A stretch of DNA of 64,000 bases from Streptococcus oralis (GCF_001983955.1 NZ_CP019562.1:1116001-1180000), one strand, 5' to 3'. Positions 43,234-54,900 are shown, counted from the first letter of the stretch. Program-made: numbers and translations. Notes: generated from the sequence alone by a model not told the origin.

Positions 43234-44775
43234 TTAAGTTAGCTTGTTAAAGTCCCAGATTTGGTCCATCCAGCCTTCATAAAAGTCTGGTTCGTGGCAA
43301 ACCATTAGAATACTTCCTTTGTATTCTTTAAGCGCCCGTTTGAGTTCATCCTTGGCATCTACATCCAAGTGGTTGGTCGGCTCGTCCAGCACTAAGACGT
43401 TATTTTCACGGTTCATCAAGAGACAGAAACGCACCTTGGCCTGTTCCCCACCTGACAAGACTTGAATTTGACTTTCGATGTGCTTGGTTGTCAAACCACA
43501 ACGAGCAAGGGCCGCACGAACTTCTGCCTGATTGAGTGCAGGAAAGGCATTCCAGACAGCTTCAAGAGGGGTTTGACGATTGCCACCTTCTACTTCTTGC
43601 TCAAAGTAACCAAGTTCTAGGTAATCACCGCGTTCAACTACCCCAGCGATTGGCGGAATAATGCCCAAGAGAGACTTCAAGAGGGTTGTTTTCCCGATAC
43701 CATTTGCCCCGATAATAGCAACCTTTTGATTGCGTTCAAAGGTGAGGTTTAAAGGCTTAGTCAGAGGACGGTCATAACCAATCTGCAAGTCCTTGGCTTG
43801 GAAGATAAAACGCCCTGGCGTACGAGCTGTTTTGAAATCAAAGGATGGTTTTGGCTTCTCACTTTGCAGTTCGATAATATCCATCTTGTCGAGTTTCTTT
43901 TGACGGGACATGGCCATATTACGCGTTGCAACACGCGCTTTGTTTCGAGCCACGAAATCCTTGAGGTCTGCAATCTCTTTCTGTTGGCGTTCGTAGGCTG
44001 CCTCCAGTTGAGATTTCTTCATAGCATAGACTTCTTGGAACTGGTAATAGTCACCAGAGTAACGCGTCAGCTGTTGATTTTCCACATGGTAGACGATATT
44101 GATTACGTCGTTGAGGAAAGGAATATCGTGAGAAATAAGGACAAAGGCATTCTCATAGTTTTGGAGATAACGCTTGAGCCAGTCAATGTGTTCAGCATCC
44201 AAGTAGTTGGTTGGCTCGTCAAGCAACAAAATATCTGGTTTTTCAAGGAGGAGTTTAGCCAAAAGCACCTTGGTTCTTTGTCCACCTGATAAGGCTGTTA
44301 CATCTGTATCCATGCCATAGTCCATGACACCCAGAGCACGCGCTACTTCATCAATCTTAGCATCCAAAGTATAGAAGTCACGACTCTCCAAACGGTCTTG
44401 TAGTTCGCCAACTTCTTCCATGAGCGCGTCGATATCCGCTCCGTCTTCAGCCATTTCCATATAGAGGTCATTGATACGAGCTTCTGCTTTAAATAGCTCA
44501 TCAAAGGCTGTACGCAAGACATCACGCACGGTTTGACCTTCCTTTAGTACAGCGTGCTGATCCAGATAGCCAGCAGTCACATATTTGGACCACTCCACCT
44601 TCCCTTCATCTGGTAACATCTTACCAGTCACGATGCTCATAAAGGTTGATTTCCCTTCACCATTGGCGCCGACTAGACCGATATGTTCTCCCTTGAGGAG
44701 ACGGAAGGACACATCTTCAAAAATTGCACGGTCACCAAAACCGTGACTTAAATTTTTAACTTCTAAAATACTCAT
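43234..44775 (-). CDS. ABC-F family ATPase
   Basis: The 513-residue protein has two ABC domains and no membrane segments, the ABC-F plan of ribosome-acting translation factors. Walker A motifs GANGEGKST (about 36) and GANGIGKTT (about 353), signatures LSGGQRTKV (about 160) and LSGGEQAKV (about 436), and a charged linker between domains (about 250-310) are visible. It is unlikely to be a transporter. It lies one base after the VanZ-like gene in a unit with rlmN. Confidence 0.9.
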   Translation of the reverse strand: MSILEVKNLSHGFGDRAIFEDVSFRLLKGEHIGLVGANGEGKSTFMSIVTGKMLPDEGKVEWSKYVTAGYLDQHAVLKEGQTVRDVLRTAFDELFKAEARINDLYMEMAEDGADIDALMEEVGELQDRLESRDFYTLDAKIDEVARALGVMDYGMDTDVTALSGGQRTKVLLAKLLLEKPDILLLDEPTNYLDAEHIDWLKRYLQNYENAFVLISHDIPFLNDVINIVYHVENQQLTRYSGDYYQFQEVYAMKKSQLEAAYERQQKEIADLKDFVARNKARVATRNMAMSRQKKLDKMDIIELQSEKPKPSFDFKTARTPGRFIFQAKDLQIGYDRPLTKPLNLTFERNQKVAIIGANGIGKTTLLKSLLGIIPPIAGVVERGDYLELGYFEQEVEGGNRQTPLEAVWNAFPALNQAEVRAALARCGLTTKHIESQIQVLSGGEQAKVRFCLLMNRENNVLVLDEPTNHLDVDAKDELKRALKEYKGSILMVCHEPDFYEGWMDQIWDFNKLT

Positions 44776-44776
44776 T

Positions 44777-45256
44777 CTAATTCCTTATCTTGTTTTTATG
44801 CAGTCCTTTATAGAGGACCCAAGCCAGATAGCCTCCCAGGGTATTGGTCCACAAATCATCAATCTCAAAGACGCGATTAAAATCAAAGAAAAAGTCTAAG
44901 ACCAGTTGCGTGCACTCGATTCCTAAACTCAGTAGAAAGCTGAGAAGGATGATTTTTTTGGTTTGTCGCAAGTTTGGGCAGAGATAGATCAGTTGAAAGA
45001 CTAGTGGGAAAAGCAAGAAGACATTTAAAATGTTCTGCAAAAAGATCCAAAGGACTTGTCCCAAACTAGTCACTTCACCCAGTTTCCAAAAGGAGTTTAA
45101 GGGAGTTAAAAGAAAAACCAGGCGTCCAAAAGTTTGAATACCTGGAGTTTCCACTCCTGTAGGAAGTTGAGGTTGGGGAGTAAAACAAAAACAGACAATG
45201 CAAAGACTGTAAATAGCCACTCCCAATCTTAAGATTAATTCTCTTTTTTTAGTCAT
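44777..45256 (-). CDS. VanZ-family membrane protein
   Basis: The 159-residue protein has four membrane segments and the VanZ hallmark in its last third (LSLGIECTQLVLDFFFDFNR, then EIDDLWTNTLGGYLAW). VanZ-like proteins can affect teicoplanin or lipoglycopeptide susceptibility, but the role of this housekeeping form is unknown. It is separated from rlmN by one base, so the two are translated together. Confidence 0.85.
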   Translation of the reverse strand: MTKKRELILRLGVAIYSLCIVCFCFTPQPQLPTGVETPGIQTFGRLVFLLTPLNSFWKLGEVTSLGQVLWIFLQNILNVFLLFPLVFQLIYLCPNLRQTKKIILLSFLLSLGIECTQLVLDFFFDFNRVFEIDDLWTNTLGGYLAWVLYKGLHKNKIRN

Positions 45257-45257
45257 T

Positions 45258-46343
45258 TTATGGATTTACCGCTGCGACTGCCTTCTGGCGGTCACGTTTC
45301 ATTGTATTGGAGCGTAATTGTCCACAAGCTGCATCAATATCTGTACCATGCTCTTGACGGACAACACAGTTGACCCCTTTTTTCTTGAGGGTATCGTAGA
45401 AGGCCATCACGCGCTCTTTAGGACTACGGCTATATTGGTCATGTTCACTAACTGGGTTATAGGGAATCAAGTTGACATATGACAATTTCTTGATGTTTTT
45501 GAGCAATTCAGCCAATTCCAAGGCTTGTTCAACGCCATCGTTGACTTCATTGAGCATGATATATTCAAAAGTTACACGACGATTAGTTTTTTCGATATAG
45601 TACTCAATAGCTGCAAAGAGCTTTTCAATCGGAAAGGCACGGTTAATCTTCATGATGCTTGAGCGCAATTCATTATTGGGTGCGTGAAGAGACACAGCCA
45701 GATTGACCTGTACGCCTTCATTAGCAAAGTCACGAATTTTATGGGCCAAACCTGAGGTTGAAACAGTGATGTGGCGAGCACCGATAGCCATTCCCTTGTC
45801 ATCATTGATGGTACGGACAAAATTCAACACATTGTTGTAGTTATCAAATGGTTCACCAATTCCCATAACAACGATATGGCTGACACGTTCATCCTGACCA
45901 CGTTCATCAAAGTATTTCTGAACCAGCATAATCTGCGCTACGATTTCCCCATTATTAAGATCACGTTGCTTCTTAATCAAGCCTGACGCACAGAAGGTAC
46001 AACCGATATTACAACCGACCTGAGTGGTCACACAGACTGACAAACCGTAGTGTTGACGCATGAGTACTGTCTCAATCAACATGCCATCTGGCAACTCGAA
46101 AAGATACTTAACAGTACCGTCAGCTGACTCTTGTACAATCCGTTGTTTCAAAGGATTTACGACAAACTGGTCATTGAGCTTAGCAATCAAATCCTTGGAA
46201 AGGTTGGTCATTTCTTCAAATGACTGCACACGTTTACGGTAGAGCCATTCCCAGATTTGATCTGCACGGAATTTCTTTTCCCCTTGTTCTAATACCCATT
46301 CTTGCATTGTTTGACGTGTTAAACTATAAATAGAAGGTTTCAT
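45258..46343 (-). CDS. rlmN: Dual-specificity RNA methyltransferase RlmN
   Basis: The 361-residue radical SAM enzyme methylates C2 of A2503 in 23S rRNA and A37 in some tRNAs. The CxxxCxxC cluster motif is in [12 protein letters not shown] (about 110-120) and catalytic cysteines lie near [27 protein letters not shown] precedes the ATG. Confidence 0.95.
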   Translation of the reverse strand: MKPSIYSLTRQTMQEWVLEQGEKKFRADQIWEWLYRKRVQSFEEMTNLSKDLIAKLNDQFVVNPLKQRIVQESADGTVKYLFELPDGMLIETVLMRQHYGLSVCVTTQVGCNIGCTFCASGLIKKQRDLNNGEIVAQIMLVQKYFDERGQDERVSHIVVMGIGEPFDNYNNVLNFVRTINDDKGMAIGARHITVSTSGLAHKIRDFANEGVQVNLAVSLHAPNNELRSSIMKINRAFPIEKLFAAIEYYIEKTNRRVTFEYIMLNEVNDGVEQALELAELLKNIKKLSYVNLIPYNPVSEHDQYSRSPKERVMAFYDTLKKKGVNCVVRQEHGTDIDAACGQLRSNTMKRDRQKAVAAVNP

Positions 46344-46363
46344 CTCTTCTCCTTATTCTCTAT

Positions 46364-46894
46364 CTATTTCTGACGAATGACAAAATGGCGCTGTCCCTTG
46401 TCCTCTTTCTGAGACTTTTGGTCCTTATGACGACGTCTATTTCGCTTATCCGTATTTGGTTTTCTCTTATTTTGCGAAGGTTTCTTGCCTCTTCTAGGAA
46501 GGTTCTCCTCATCCTTTTTACGCATTTTTTTGTCAAATGAAGCCCGTTTCGGTGCTTGGTTTTCTAGGACAAAATAAGCACAACCATAACTACAATACTC
46601 TAAAAGATAATCCTGTAAGCGACTGATTTTTTCAATTTTTTCCTCTGTTCGGTCGTCTTTATAAAAGCCACGTAGACGGAGCTGTTCATTGCTCCAGTCC
46701 CCCACGACATAATCAAACTTGGTCAACACCTCAGAAAAGCGTTGATTAAAGACTGTCACATCGAAAGCATCCTTGATATTTTCAACCAAGGTAAAAGCAA
46801 TCCCTTCAGTCTCAACCTTATCCCCATTCACATGAAATTCTGGGCCAGGAAACTTGTTATAGTTGTATAATTCAGGTGCAATTTCTTTACGCAT
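46364..46894 (-). CDS. YutD family protein
   Basis: The 176-residue protein has a conserved N-terminal domain (FDYVVGDWSNEQLRLRGFY...YCSYGCAYFVL) typical of YutD-like proteins and a strongly basic tail (about 120-176, rich in K, R, N). The tail suggests nucleic-acid binding. Function is unknown. It precedes rlmN by 20 bases in the same unit. Confidence 0.82.
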   Translation of the reverse strand: MRKEIAPELYNYNKFPGPEFHVNGDKVETEGIAFTLVENIKDAFDVTVFNQRFSEVLTKFDYVVGDWSNEQLRLRGFYKDDRTEEKIEKISRLQDYLLEYCSYGCAYFVLENQAPKRASFDKKMRKKDEENLPRRGKKPSQNKRKPNTDKRNRRRHKDQKSQKEDKGQRHFVIRQK

Positions 46895-46970
46895 AGTCTT
46901 CCTTTTCCACGATTACTTAACACTCTATTTTACCATATTTTCTACAAGTTGGCACGAATATCCTGTAAAT

Positions 46971-47000
46971 GAAAAAAGTCTGACGATTCTGTCAGACTTC
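46971..47000 (-). terminator. Terminator of sodA
   Basis: Perfect 9-bp stem AAGTCTGAC/GTCAGACTT followed on the minus strand by six T. Confidence 0.88.
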
Positions 47001-47049
47001 TGCTTTATAACTTTAAAAAGAGAAGAACAATTCTTCCCTCCATATTTTA

Positions 47050-47655
47050 TTATTTTGCTGCTGCGTAAAGCTCATCTACTTTGTTCCAGTTAATGACTGA
47101 GAAGAAAGCTTTGATGTAGTCAGGACGTACATTGCGGTATTTCACATAGTAAGCATGTTCCCAAACGTCCAAGCCCAAAATTGGTTTTTTACCTTCTGAG
47201 ATTGGTGTATCTTGGTTTGCTGTTGAAGTCACTTCAAGCTTCCCTTCTTTGTTGACAACCAACCATGCCCAGCCAGAACCAAAGCGAGTTGTAGCTGCTG
47301 CTGTAAAGGCTGCTTGGAATTCTTCAAATGAACCAAATGTTGCGTCGATTGCTGCTGCAAGTTCTGCTGATGGAGCAGTTTTTTCAGGAGTCATCAATTC
47401 CCAGAAAAGAGCGTGGTTCAAGTGTCCACCACCATTGTTGATAAGTGCTTGACGGATATCAGCTGGGATAGAATCTACATCAGTAAGCAAAGCTTCAAGG
47501 TCTTCACCGATTTCAGGGTGTTTTTCAAGAGCTACATTTGCATTGTTGACATAAGTTTGGTGGTGTTTGTCATGGTGCAAGTGCATTGTTTCTGCATCGA
47601 TGTATGGTTCCAAAGCGTCGTATGCGTATGGAAGGTCTGGTAAGATAATAGCCAT
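47050..47655 (-). CDS. sodA: Manganese superoxide dismutase
   Basis: The 201-residue Fe/Mn-type dismutase has the metal ligands in [11 protein letters not shown] (about 27-37), [12 protein letters not shown] (about 74-85) and [11 protein letters not shown] (about 163-173). Streptococcal enzymes use manganese. It stands alone with its own terminator. A cre-like palindrome lies about 35 bases upstream. Confidence 0.96.
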   Translation of the reverse strand: MAIILPDLPYAYDALEPYIDAETMHLHHDKHHQTYVNNANVALEKHPEIGEDLEALLTDVDSIPADIRQALINNGGGHLNHALFWELMTPEKTAPSAELAAAIDATFGSFEEFQAAFTAAATTRFGSGWAWLVVNKEGKLEVTSTANQDTPISEGKKPILGLDVWEHAYYVKYRNVRPDYIKAFFSVINWNKVDELYAAAK

Positions 47656-47687
47656 CTGTAATACCTCTTTTTCTTTCTATATGAAAA

Positions 47688-47701
47688 TGATAACGCAATC
47701 A
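47688..47701. promoter_or_regulatory. Possible cre site upstream of sodA
   Basis: TGATAACGCAATCA differs from the CcpA consensus TGWNANCGNTNWCA at one position. Weak evidence on its own. Confidence 0.3.
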
Positions 47702-47724
47702 TCCTCTTTTTTCAAGTTTTTTGC

Positions 47725-48762
47725 TCAATTTGCTTCTGCCGCGATCTGCAAAAGTGCCTTTTCAAACAGGTACCCTTTTTCATAGACACCTGTCTTAATC
47801 TGGTAGTCCGTTTCAATTAAATAAGAAATCGCTCGCTTGAGAAAGGCCAAGGAAATCCCTCTCGAATCTCTCAATGCAAACTTGATTTGATAAGGATTAG
47901 GGTTGCGCCCCAAGTAAGTTCCCAGACTGCTTGCAATCTGCGATTCCGTCTGACCAGTCTCTGATAAAATCTTCACTTGGGTAAAGGTTCGAAACTGTCC
48001 TAACATGACAGCTATGAGCTTGATCTCATCCTCCCCTTGCAAGGTCAAGTCTCTAACCAGGTCACGGGCCTGGTCGATCTTTTTGCCCAAGATAAGCTGA
48101 GTCAAATCAAAAATATTGTCCTGCAGAGTCTTTGGAATAGCCTCGACAATGTCCTTCTCCTCTATCATGCCATCTGACTTATAAGACTGTAAAAAAAGGA
48201 GATTTTTCTGGATTTCACTAAATTGAAAACCAGATTTGAGAAGTAGATTTTCAAAGGATTGCCCCACAAACTGCAGACCTTGTGTCTGACTCCATTTTTG
48301 GAAATACTGACGAATCTCTTGTTCCTTAGGTTCAATAGCATCAAAGACAGTCGCATCTCGTTTGAGCAATTTGACCAGCCGTCTTTTACTATCTAACTTT
48401 CCTTCTGCAAAAATCAACAACTTGGTTGTTGGCGAAGGGTTACCAAGGTATTCCTCAAATGACTTGAGCTCATCATCTGTTAAAAAACGTTTCTTGGCTG
48501 TTGTGATATCGACAAAATGGTCTAATATTACGATTTTCTCATCCGTAAAGAAAGGGAGACTGACCAACTCCAACTCTAACTCTTTATAGGCTACTTCTTT
48601 CATATCAAAGTAAGCAAAGTTAAGATCAGCTGGATCATAACCAATCTGTTTCAACACTTGACTCTTCATCACTTCAAACTGGCCCTGATCTGTCCCTGTA
48701 AATAGATTCAAGCTAGATAGATTTGATAAAGTCAACTTCTTACTGTCTTCAATGGCTAGCAT
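47725..48762 (-). CDS. holA: DNA polymerase III subunit delta
   Basis: The 345-residue clamp-loader subunit has the typical N-terminal fold (NLFTGTDQGQFEVMKSQVL), a central LLIFAEGKLDSKRRLVKLL and a C-terminal helical collar (GRNPNPYQIKFAL). It opens the sliding clamp with DnaX. ATG at 48762 is preferred over an adjacent ATG at 48765 because of spacing to AGGAG. Confidence 0.93.
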   Translation of the reverse strand: MLAIEDSKKLTLSNLSSLNLFTGTDQGQFEVMKSQVLKQIGYDPADLNFAYFDMKEVAYKELELELVSLPFFTDEKIVILDHFVDITTAKKRFLTDDELKSFEEYLGNPSPTTKLLIFAEGKLDSKRRLVKLLKRDATVFDAIEPKEQEIRQYFQKWSQTQGLQFVGQSFENLLLKSGFQFSEIQKNLLFLQSYKSDGMIEEKDIVEAIPKTLQDNIFDLTQLILGKKIDQARDLVRDLTLQGEDEIKLIAVMLGQFRTFTQVKILSETGQTESQIASSLGTYLGRNPNPYQIKFALRDSRGISLAFLKRAISYLIETDYQIKTGVYEKGYLFEKALLQIAAEAN

Positions 48763-48794
48763 CATCTCTCCTTTCTTCTGATTTTTTACTAACT

Positions 48795-49730
48795 TTAATC
48801 AATATAGCGCAATTTCCCACGAAAATCTTCTAGTCTCTCGTACCCTTTTTCCGCCATGATTTCTTTCAGTTCATTGGTAATGCGTTCAAAAGCACCGACG
48901 CCTTCTTTGTGAAGAGTGGTTCCCACCTGCACCATACTTGCTCCACAGAGGATATGTTCAAAGGCATCACGACCAGTCAGAACGCCACCTGTTCCGATGA
49001 TTTGGATTTGGGGATTTAAACGTTGGTAAAAGGCGTGCACATTCGCTAGAGCAGTCGGTTTGATATACTCTCCACCAATGCCACCAAAACCATTTTTAGG
49101 ACGAATCACGACCGACTCGTCTTCTATATAAAGGCCGTTTCCGATAGAGTTAACACAGTTAACAAACTTGAGCGGATATTTGTTGAAAATAGCTGCCGCT
49201 TGATCAAAGTGAACAATATCAAAATAAGGTGGCAATTTTATTCCAAGAGGTTTGGTAAAGTAGGCAAAGACTTCTGCCAAGATACAATCTGTTGTCTCAA
49301 AATCATAAGCAATCTGAGGTTTTCCTGGAACATTTGGACAAGAGAGATTAAGCTCTGTCAGTCCTTTGAATTCACTCTCTTGCACTTTTTTCAAGATGGT
49401 ATGTGTTTCTTCTGGAGACATGCCAACTAGAGATAGGAAGAAAGTTCGGTTTGGCTCTTTTTCCTGCAAGTCCAAAAGATAGTTCAAATAGTAGTCTAAG
49501 CCATTATTTGGCAAGCCCATGGAGTTGATAGAACCAAGTGGAACATCCTGGTATCGTGGCTCAGGATTGCCCTGACGAAAGTCCAAGGTCGCAGTCTTCG
49601 TAACAAAAGTACCCGCTGCTGAGTTTTTGACCCCTTCTAGCTCCTCTATCGTCATACAAGCCACACCTGCTGCATTCATCAAGCAATTGTCAAACTCAAA
49701 GCCAGCTATTTGTGTTTTCGTTGATACCAT
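48795..49730 (-). CDS. pyrD: Dihydroorotate dehydrogenase class 1A
   Basis: The 311-residue FMN enzyme oxidises dihydroorotate to orotate in pyrimidine synthesis, with fumarate as acceptor in class 1A. Family text: [12 protein letters not shown] with the catalytic Cys (about 128-139), GIKLPPYFD and [23 protein letters not shown] precedes the ATG. A TGGTATAAT extended -10 lies just upstream (about 49765-49775). Confidence 0.95.
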   Translation of the reverse strand: MVSTKTQIAGFEFDNCLMNAAGVACMTIEELEGVKNSAAGTFVTKTATLDFRQGNPEPRYQDVPLGSINSMGLPNNGLDYYLNYLLDLQEKEPNRTFFLSLVGMSPEETHTILKKVQESEFKGLTELNLSCPNVPGKPQIAYDFETTDCILAEVFAYFTKPLGIKLPPYFDIVHFDQAAAIFNKYPLKFVNCVNSIGNGLYIEDESVVIRPKNGFGGIGGEYIKPTALANVHAFYQRLNPQIQIIGTGGVLTGRDAFEHILCGASMVQVGTTLHKEGVGAFERITNELKEIMAEKGYERLEDFRGKLRYID

Positions 49731-49839
49731 GATTCTGATCCTCCAGATTCCTTTTATTTCTAATATTATACCATACTTTAAGATTTTCTCTTTGAGAAAC
49801 TAATTTCTATATAAAACGTTCGGTTTTGTAAATTGAAAG

Positions 49840-51282
<1,443 letters not shown>

Positions 51283-51313
51283 TTAGTCGATACATCCTAT
51301 CGGAGGACAAATG

Positions 51314-51799
51314 ATGAACTTACGGCCAATGGAAGTAAGAGATAATCCAGCTGTAGCACAACTCATTCGAGCTAGTCTTGAAGAATTCGGGCTTGACAAA
51401 CCTGGAACTGTCTACTTTGATTCTCATCTAGATCATTTGGCCGACTACTATCAACAGCAAGAGAGGTCAGCTTACTTTATTCTGGAAGATGAAGGTCAGC
51501 TGGTTGGCTGTGGTGGCTTTGCACCTGTGTCTGATAAGATTGCTGAATTACAAAAACTGTATGTCACTAAAAATAGCCGTGGCAAAGGTTATTCTAGCAG
51601 GTTGATAAAGCGGATATTCCAGGAAGCCCGTCTAGCTGGTTATGAACAGCTTTATCTAGAAACCTCTACTGAACTGGCTACGGCTGTCGCCATCTATCAA
51701 CACTATGGTTTCACATCACTGCAACAACCACTTGCTAACGCCGCCGGCCACCCAGCTATGAATATCTGGATGATAAAATCTCTCTTATCAGATGAATAG
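51314..51799 (+). CDS. GNAT family N-acetyltransferase
   Basis: The 161-residue protein has the GNAT acetyl-CoA motif (KLYVTKNSRGKGYSSRLIKRIF, about 77-98) and a C-terminal HYGFTSL typical of the fold. The substrate is unknown. GGAGG precedes two adjacent ATGs; the second (51314) has better spacing. It lies between gdhA and what looks like a duplicated gdhA 3' end plus terminator, suggesting insertion at the end of gdhA. Confidence 0.85.
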   Translation: MNLRPMEVRDNPAVAQLIRASLEEFGLDKPGTVYFDSHLDHLADYYQQQERSAYFILEDEGQLVGCGGFAPVSDKIAELQKLYVTKNSRGKGYSSRLIKRIFQEARLAGYEQLYLETSTELATAVAIYQHYGFTSLQQPLANAAGHPAMNIWMIKSLLSDE

Positions 51800-51812
51800 A
51801 TGGCAGTATACT

Positions 51813-51850
51813 AATGTAGCCAATGCTATGATAGTAAAGGTATTGTTTAA
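51813..51850 (+). pseudogene. Second copy of the gdhA 3' end, with a one-base deletion
   Basis: AATGTAGCCAATGCTATGAT then a one-base deletion and GGTATTGTTTAA, aligned to gdhA 51244-51282. It carries the tail of a dehydrogenase gene without the rest and is followed 19 bases later by a terminator. Confidence 0.75.
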
Positions 51851-51868
51851 GCACTATCAAACTAGAAG

Positions 51869-51905
51869 AAATCCGACTGCTTATAAAAGCGGCCGGATTT
51901 TTATA
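51869..51905 (+). terminator. Terminator, probably the original gdhA terminator
   Basis: Stem AAATCCG.C.GCTT / AAGC.G.CGGATTT followed by TTTATA, just beyond the gdhA-tail remnant. It overlaps the end of the convergent EXLDI gene. Confidence 0.8.
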
Positions 51906-52269
51906 TATCTAATTTTTCAAAAAATTTGCCTGTTAACTGCTTTTCTTTTAGCTTCTCAAGCAGCTCATTTTCCAGAAAAGGACTTAGTTCGTCAAAATCT
52001 TGACAAACCTTAAAAACAGTCTCTCTGTCCAACTGACCATAAGCTAATTCGTAATAGTCCTTATTATGCTGCCAGTTCTGGTCATAGTTGACATCTGTCC
52101 GTTGATAGTAAACGATGTTTTGCTTCGGAGTCAGGTAAAGCTTCTGTGTTAGAATGCTTTTCTGATCTTTAGATAACTTGCTACGGCTAAAAATTTTAAC
52201 ACCTTGAAAAATCTTGCGCTCATGAATTCCTTGATCTGTCACCTTCAATTCAATTCTTTTATAGTGCAT
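51901..52269 (-). CDS. EXLDI family protein
   Basis: The 122-residue protein ends in EKLDI, the hallmark of the small EXLDI family, with a Tyr/Gln-rich middle. Function is unknown. The ATG at 52269 has AGGAGGTGAT upstream. It lies 62 bases downstream of the putative DUF2268 protease gene on the same strand, and the two may form a unit. Confidence 0.78.
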   Translation of the reverse strand: MHYKRIELKVTDQGIHERKIFQGVKIFSRSKLSKDQKSILTQKLYLTPKQNIVYYQRTDVNYDQNWQHNKDYYELAYGQLDRETVFKVCQDFDELSPFLENELLEKLKEKQLTGKFFEKLDI

Positions 52270-52331
52270 ACTATCACCTCCTGAAATCACCTACATTATA
52301 TCATGTTCTGGCAAATTTTCAAACAAAAGTG

Positions 52332-53234
52332 TCATTTCCAAAAGTCTTCAGTCGCCTCTAAAATCTCTTCTGTTGGTGTTACTGTGGCCTCAATAATGCT
52401 CTTGCTTGTTCTTTTCAGATAAGCTTGTATAAGATGATAGCCATAAGCATAGCCCGCAGCATAAGGCATACCAACCGGTATCTGACCTTGAATCTCTGCA
52501 ATTTCATCACCGTAGAGATAAGGAGCCATTTCCGCCATCCCTGTTAGCTGAAGCTGACTTGAGATGATGGGCTTAATCTCCTCTAATTGCTCTGGACTGG
52601 TTGAAGTAACCCAGGGTCCAATGAGCTCCTTGCCATAGAGCTCAGCAGCAAAAGACTCTGCCAATCCTTCACTAACTACCCAGTCTGCTAGTGTCGTCTG
52701 CTGATTCCATTTGATAAATTGGAAGCGGACATTGTGATTGCACTCGTGAGCCAATGCCGCTTGAATACGTGGCAAAGTATAGTCATTAGGCAGTATGCTT
52801 AACATGAGATAACCTGGGATTCCACCATCTCCGCTGTAACCCTTATGGAGCTGTAACATGGCCTTTTCAGGGTTGCCCAATAAAATAGTAAAATGGTAAT
52901 CCTCAACCTCTAAATCATAGCCAGCTTGCTTAAAAAGACCGATACTCCTCTTGATGGTTTCCTGGCAGTCCTGCCAGAGTTGATCAGAGCTCAGAGCGTT
53001 GATAGCTGGTCTATCCTCTTCCGAGAGAGTTGCGGGCAACTGATTCATAAATCCAAGTAAAAATAGAGCATCAAATCCTCCAGGATACTTCGCTTTCAGA
53101 GGAATGTGTTGAGTTTGGTATTTGGAAGCAAAAGGTGCTAAAATCTTAGCTCGAAAGAGACCTTCTCTCTTTTCTAAAGGAAGCTCGAGCATCTCCTGAT
53201 AAACTTTATCTGAACGAATCGTATTGATTTGCAT
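52332..53234 (-). CDS. DUF2268 putative zinc-dependent protease
   Basis: The 300-residue soluble protein has the metallopeptidase motif HECNH (in ALAHECNHNVRF, about 158-169) followed by SEGLAESFAAELYG, in which the Glu of GLAE could be the third zinc ligand. This is the DUF2268/YjaZ-like arrangement. No signal peptide is visible. Substrate unknown. GAAAGGAG precedes the ATG. Confidence 0.83.
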   Translation of the reverse strand: MQINTIRSDKVYQEMLELPLEKREGLFRAKILAPFASKYQTQHIPLKAKYPGGFDALFLLGFMNQLPATLSEEDRPAINALSSDQLWQDCQETIKRSIGLFKQAGYDLEVEDYHFTILLGNPEKAMLQLHKGYSGDGGIPGYLMLSILPNDYTLPRIQAALAHECNHNVRFQFIKWNQQTTLADWVVSEGLAESFAAELYGKELIGPWVTSTSPEQLEEIKPIISSQLQLTGMAEMAPYLYGDEIAEIQGQIPVGMPYAAGYAYGYHLIQAYLKRTSKSIIEATVTPTEEILEATEDFWK

Positions 53235-53712
53235 AATAAACTCCTTTCTTATCTACTATTAGTATAATCCCTTCCCTAAGGTCAGGGTCAAGAAGAAAAT
53301 TGAAATATCTATTAAAATTTCATTGAAATTACCTCAAACCGTTCGAAAATTACCTTCAATAAAGTTCTTTAATACTGAGATTATAATATCCGGAGTATCA
53401 ATAAATTAAAAACTTACTTTTCTACTGTTCATAGGAATGATGATAGCAGAAAAAAATAAATCCTGAAGGGTAAAAACTTGTATCATTTTTTATGGAAAAC
53501 CTATTATTCAAAACTTGTTTGTCTCCTAGATATACTATATAATTAGTTTGCCCCATTTGTTCCCCATGAAAGATAAAAAGAAAAACCGCTACTCCTAAGA
53601 ATAGCGGTTTTATATGTTTTTTTAAGCTACTAATGTAGTTGCTCTATTATTTAAGAGTAACAATTTGCAAATCCTATTTTCTCCCAGCATTAGTGGGTTA
53701 ATTCCTCAATTT
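53235..53712. other. 478-base gene-free region at the edge of the integrase module
   Basis: AT-rich sequence with no convincing gene. It contains a terminator (53581-53612) close to the integrase end and is where an attachment site would be expected; no direct-repeat partner for it was found by eye within the window. Confidence 0.5.
53581..53612. terminator. Terminator downstream of the integrase gene
   Basis: Perfect 9-bp stem AAACCGCTA/TAGCGGTTT with a 10-base loop, flanked by A- and T-rich sequence. Confidence 0.7.
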
Positions 53713-54900
53713 TCAACTCTGGCAGGAATTTGGTAGGTAAATTGATAATCCAAGATTATCTAAACTGTTTGTAATCTCTTCTGAAATTGTTGAATCACCT
53801 GAATAATACCAATGACTATATGTATTCAACGTGGTCGACTTATCAGCGTGTCCTAATCGATATGAAACATATAAAGTATCCTTATGTAACACATTTATAA
53901 GATAAGATGCATGACTATGTCTTAATCCTTTCCCCGTAATTTCTGGTACACCAGTAATCTTAGCATGCCTTTTTATTATCCTAGAAATTGTAGACTTACA
54001 CAAGGGGGCACCAAAACGTGATATTACATAATCTTTATCATCATTCTTGATTTGAACTTCTCGCCATTTTTTAAGTATTGTAATCGTAAAATCATCTAAA
54101 TCAATTTTACGATTTCCTGCTACTGTCTTTGTTTGTTGTTTAGCATACCATACACCGTTTTTGTCTTTCTCAATTGTCGAATGAACATGAATCCATTTAC
54201 GTTCAAAATCAATATCTTCCCATTTAAGAGCAATACCCTCACTAACTCTTAAGCCAGTCATAAAATATAACCAGATCGTCATGTAATTATGGAGTCCCTC
54301 ATACTCACTAATATCAAAAGAGTTTATTACCTTCGTAAATTCATCAAATGTCCAAAATTTTGTATCAGGGTGCTTTCCTCTAGGATTATCTAATCCTTTA
54401 AAAGGAACTCTATCAATATAACCCAATCTTTCTGCATAGCCCAGACATGCTTTAAATCTAGACCACATATTTTTAGCATAGTTACTAGAATACTTGTCTA
54501 TAATAGCTAAGCGAAATCTTTCACAGTCAATAGTACTAATATCTGATAATTTTTTACTACCAAATTGCTTAATAAATAACTGATGATGTGGTAAAGCAGT
54601 CTGATAAGTTACAAATTGAACTTTTTGTTGATAATATTTTAAATAAATCTCTTCCATAAACTCTCTAAAAGTTAGAAAACTATTATTAATAGTAGAGTTC
54701 ACAAATTCATGTTTTAAACGAAGTATCTCTTCATATGCTTCCTTAAAAGAATTAAACGGTAGTCCCTGTTGATTTTTCCTTCCTTTCTTTTGAATTCTTT
54801 TCCCAGTTATTGGATCAACTCCTAATTCAATTTGAAAATAAATTTTTCCTTTTGAATCTTTGTATACACCTTTATATTTCTTTGTCTTTGATATAACCAT
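53713..54900 (-). CDS. Tyrosine recombinase/integrase
   Basis: The 395-residue integrase has an N-terminal AP2-like arm-binding domain (KGVYKDSKGKIYFQIELG, about 8-30), a SAM-like core-binding domain and a C-terminal catalytic domain with Arg in TGLRVSEG (about 216), then GLRHSHASYL (about 332), GHADKSTTLNTYSHWY with the nucleophilic Tyr (about 357-372). All catalytic residues are in place. ATG at 54900 is preceded by AAGGTGAG. It is the type found on integrative conjugative elements and prophages. Confidence 0.9.
   Translation of the reverse strand: MVISKTKKYKGVYKDSKGKIYFQIELGVDPITGKRIQKKGRKNQQGLPFNSFKEAYEEILRLKHEFVNSTINNSFLTFREFMEEIYLKYYQQKVQFVTYQTALPHHQLFIKQFGSKKLSDISTIDCERFRLAIIDKYSSNYAKNMWSRFKACLGYAERLGYIDRVPFKGLDNPRGKHPDTKFWTFDEFTKVINSFDISEYEGLHNYMTIWLYFMTGLRVSEGIALKWEDIDFERKWIHVHSTIEKDKNGVWYAKQQTKTVAGNRKIDLDDFTITILKKWREVQIKNDDKDYVISRFGAPLCKSTISRIIKRHAKITGVPEITGKGLRHSHASYLINVLHKDTLYVSYRLGHADKSTTLNTYSHWYYSGDSTISEEITNSLDNLGLSIYLPNSCQS

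Noticed and set aside
53530..53580. The stretch around TTTGTTCCCC as the integrase attachment core
   Set aside because: No matching direct repeat was found elsewhere in the window, so an attachment site cannot be supported.
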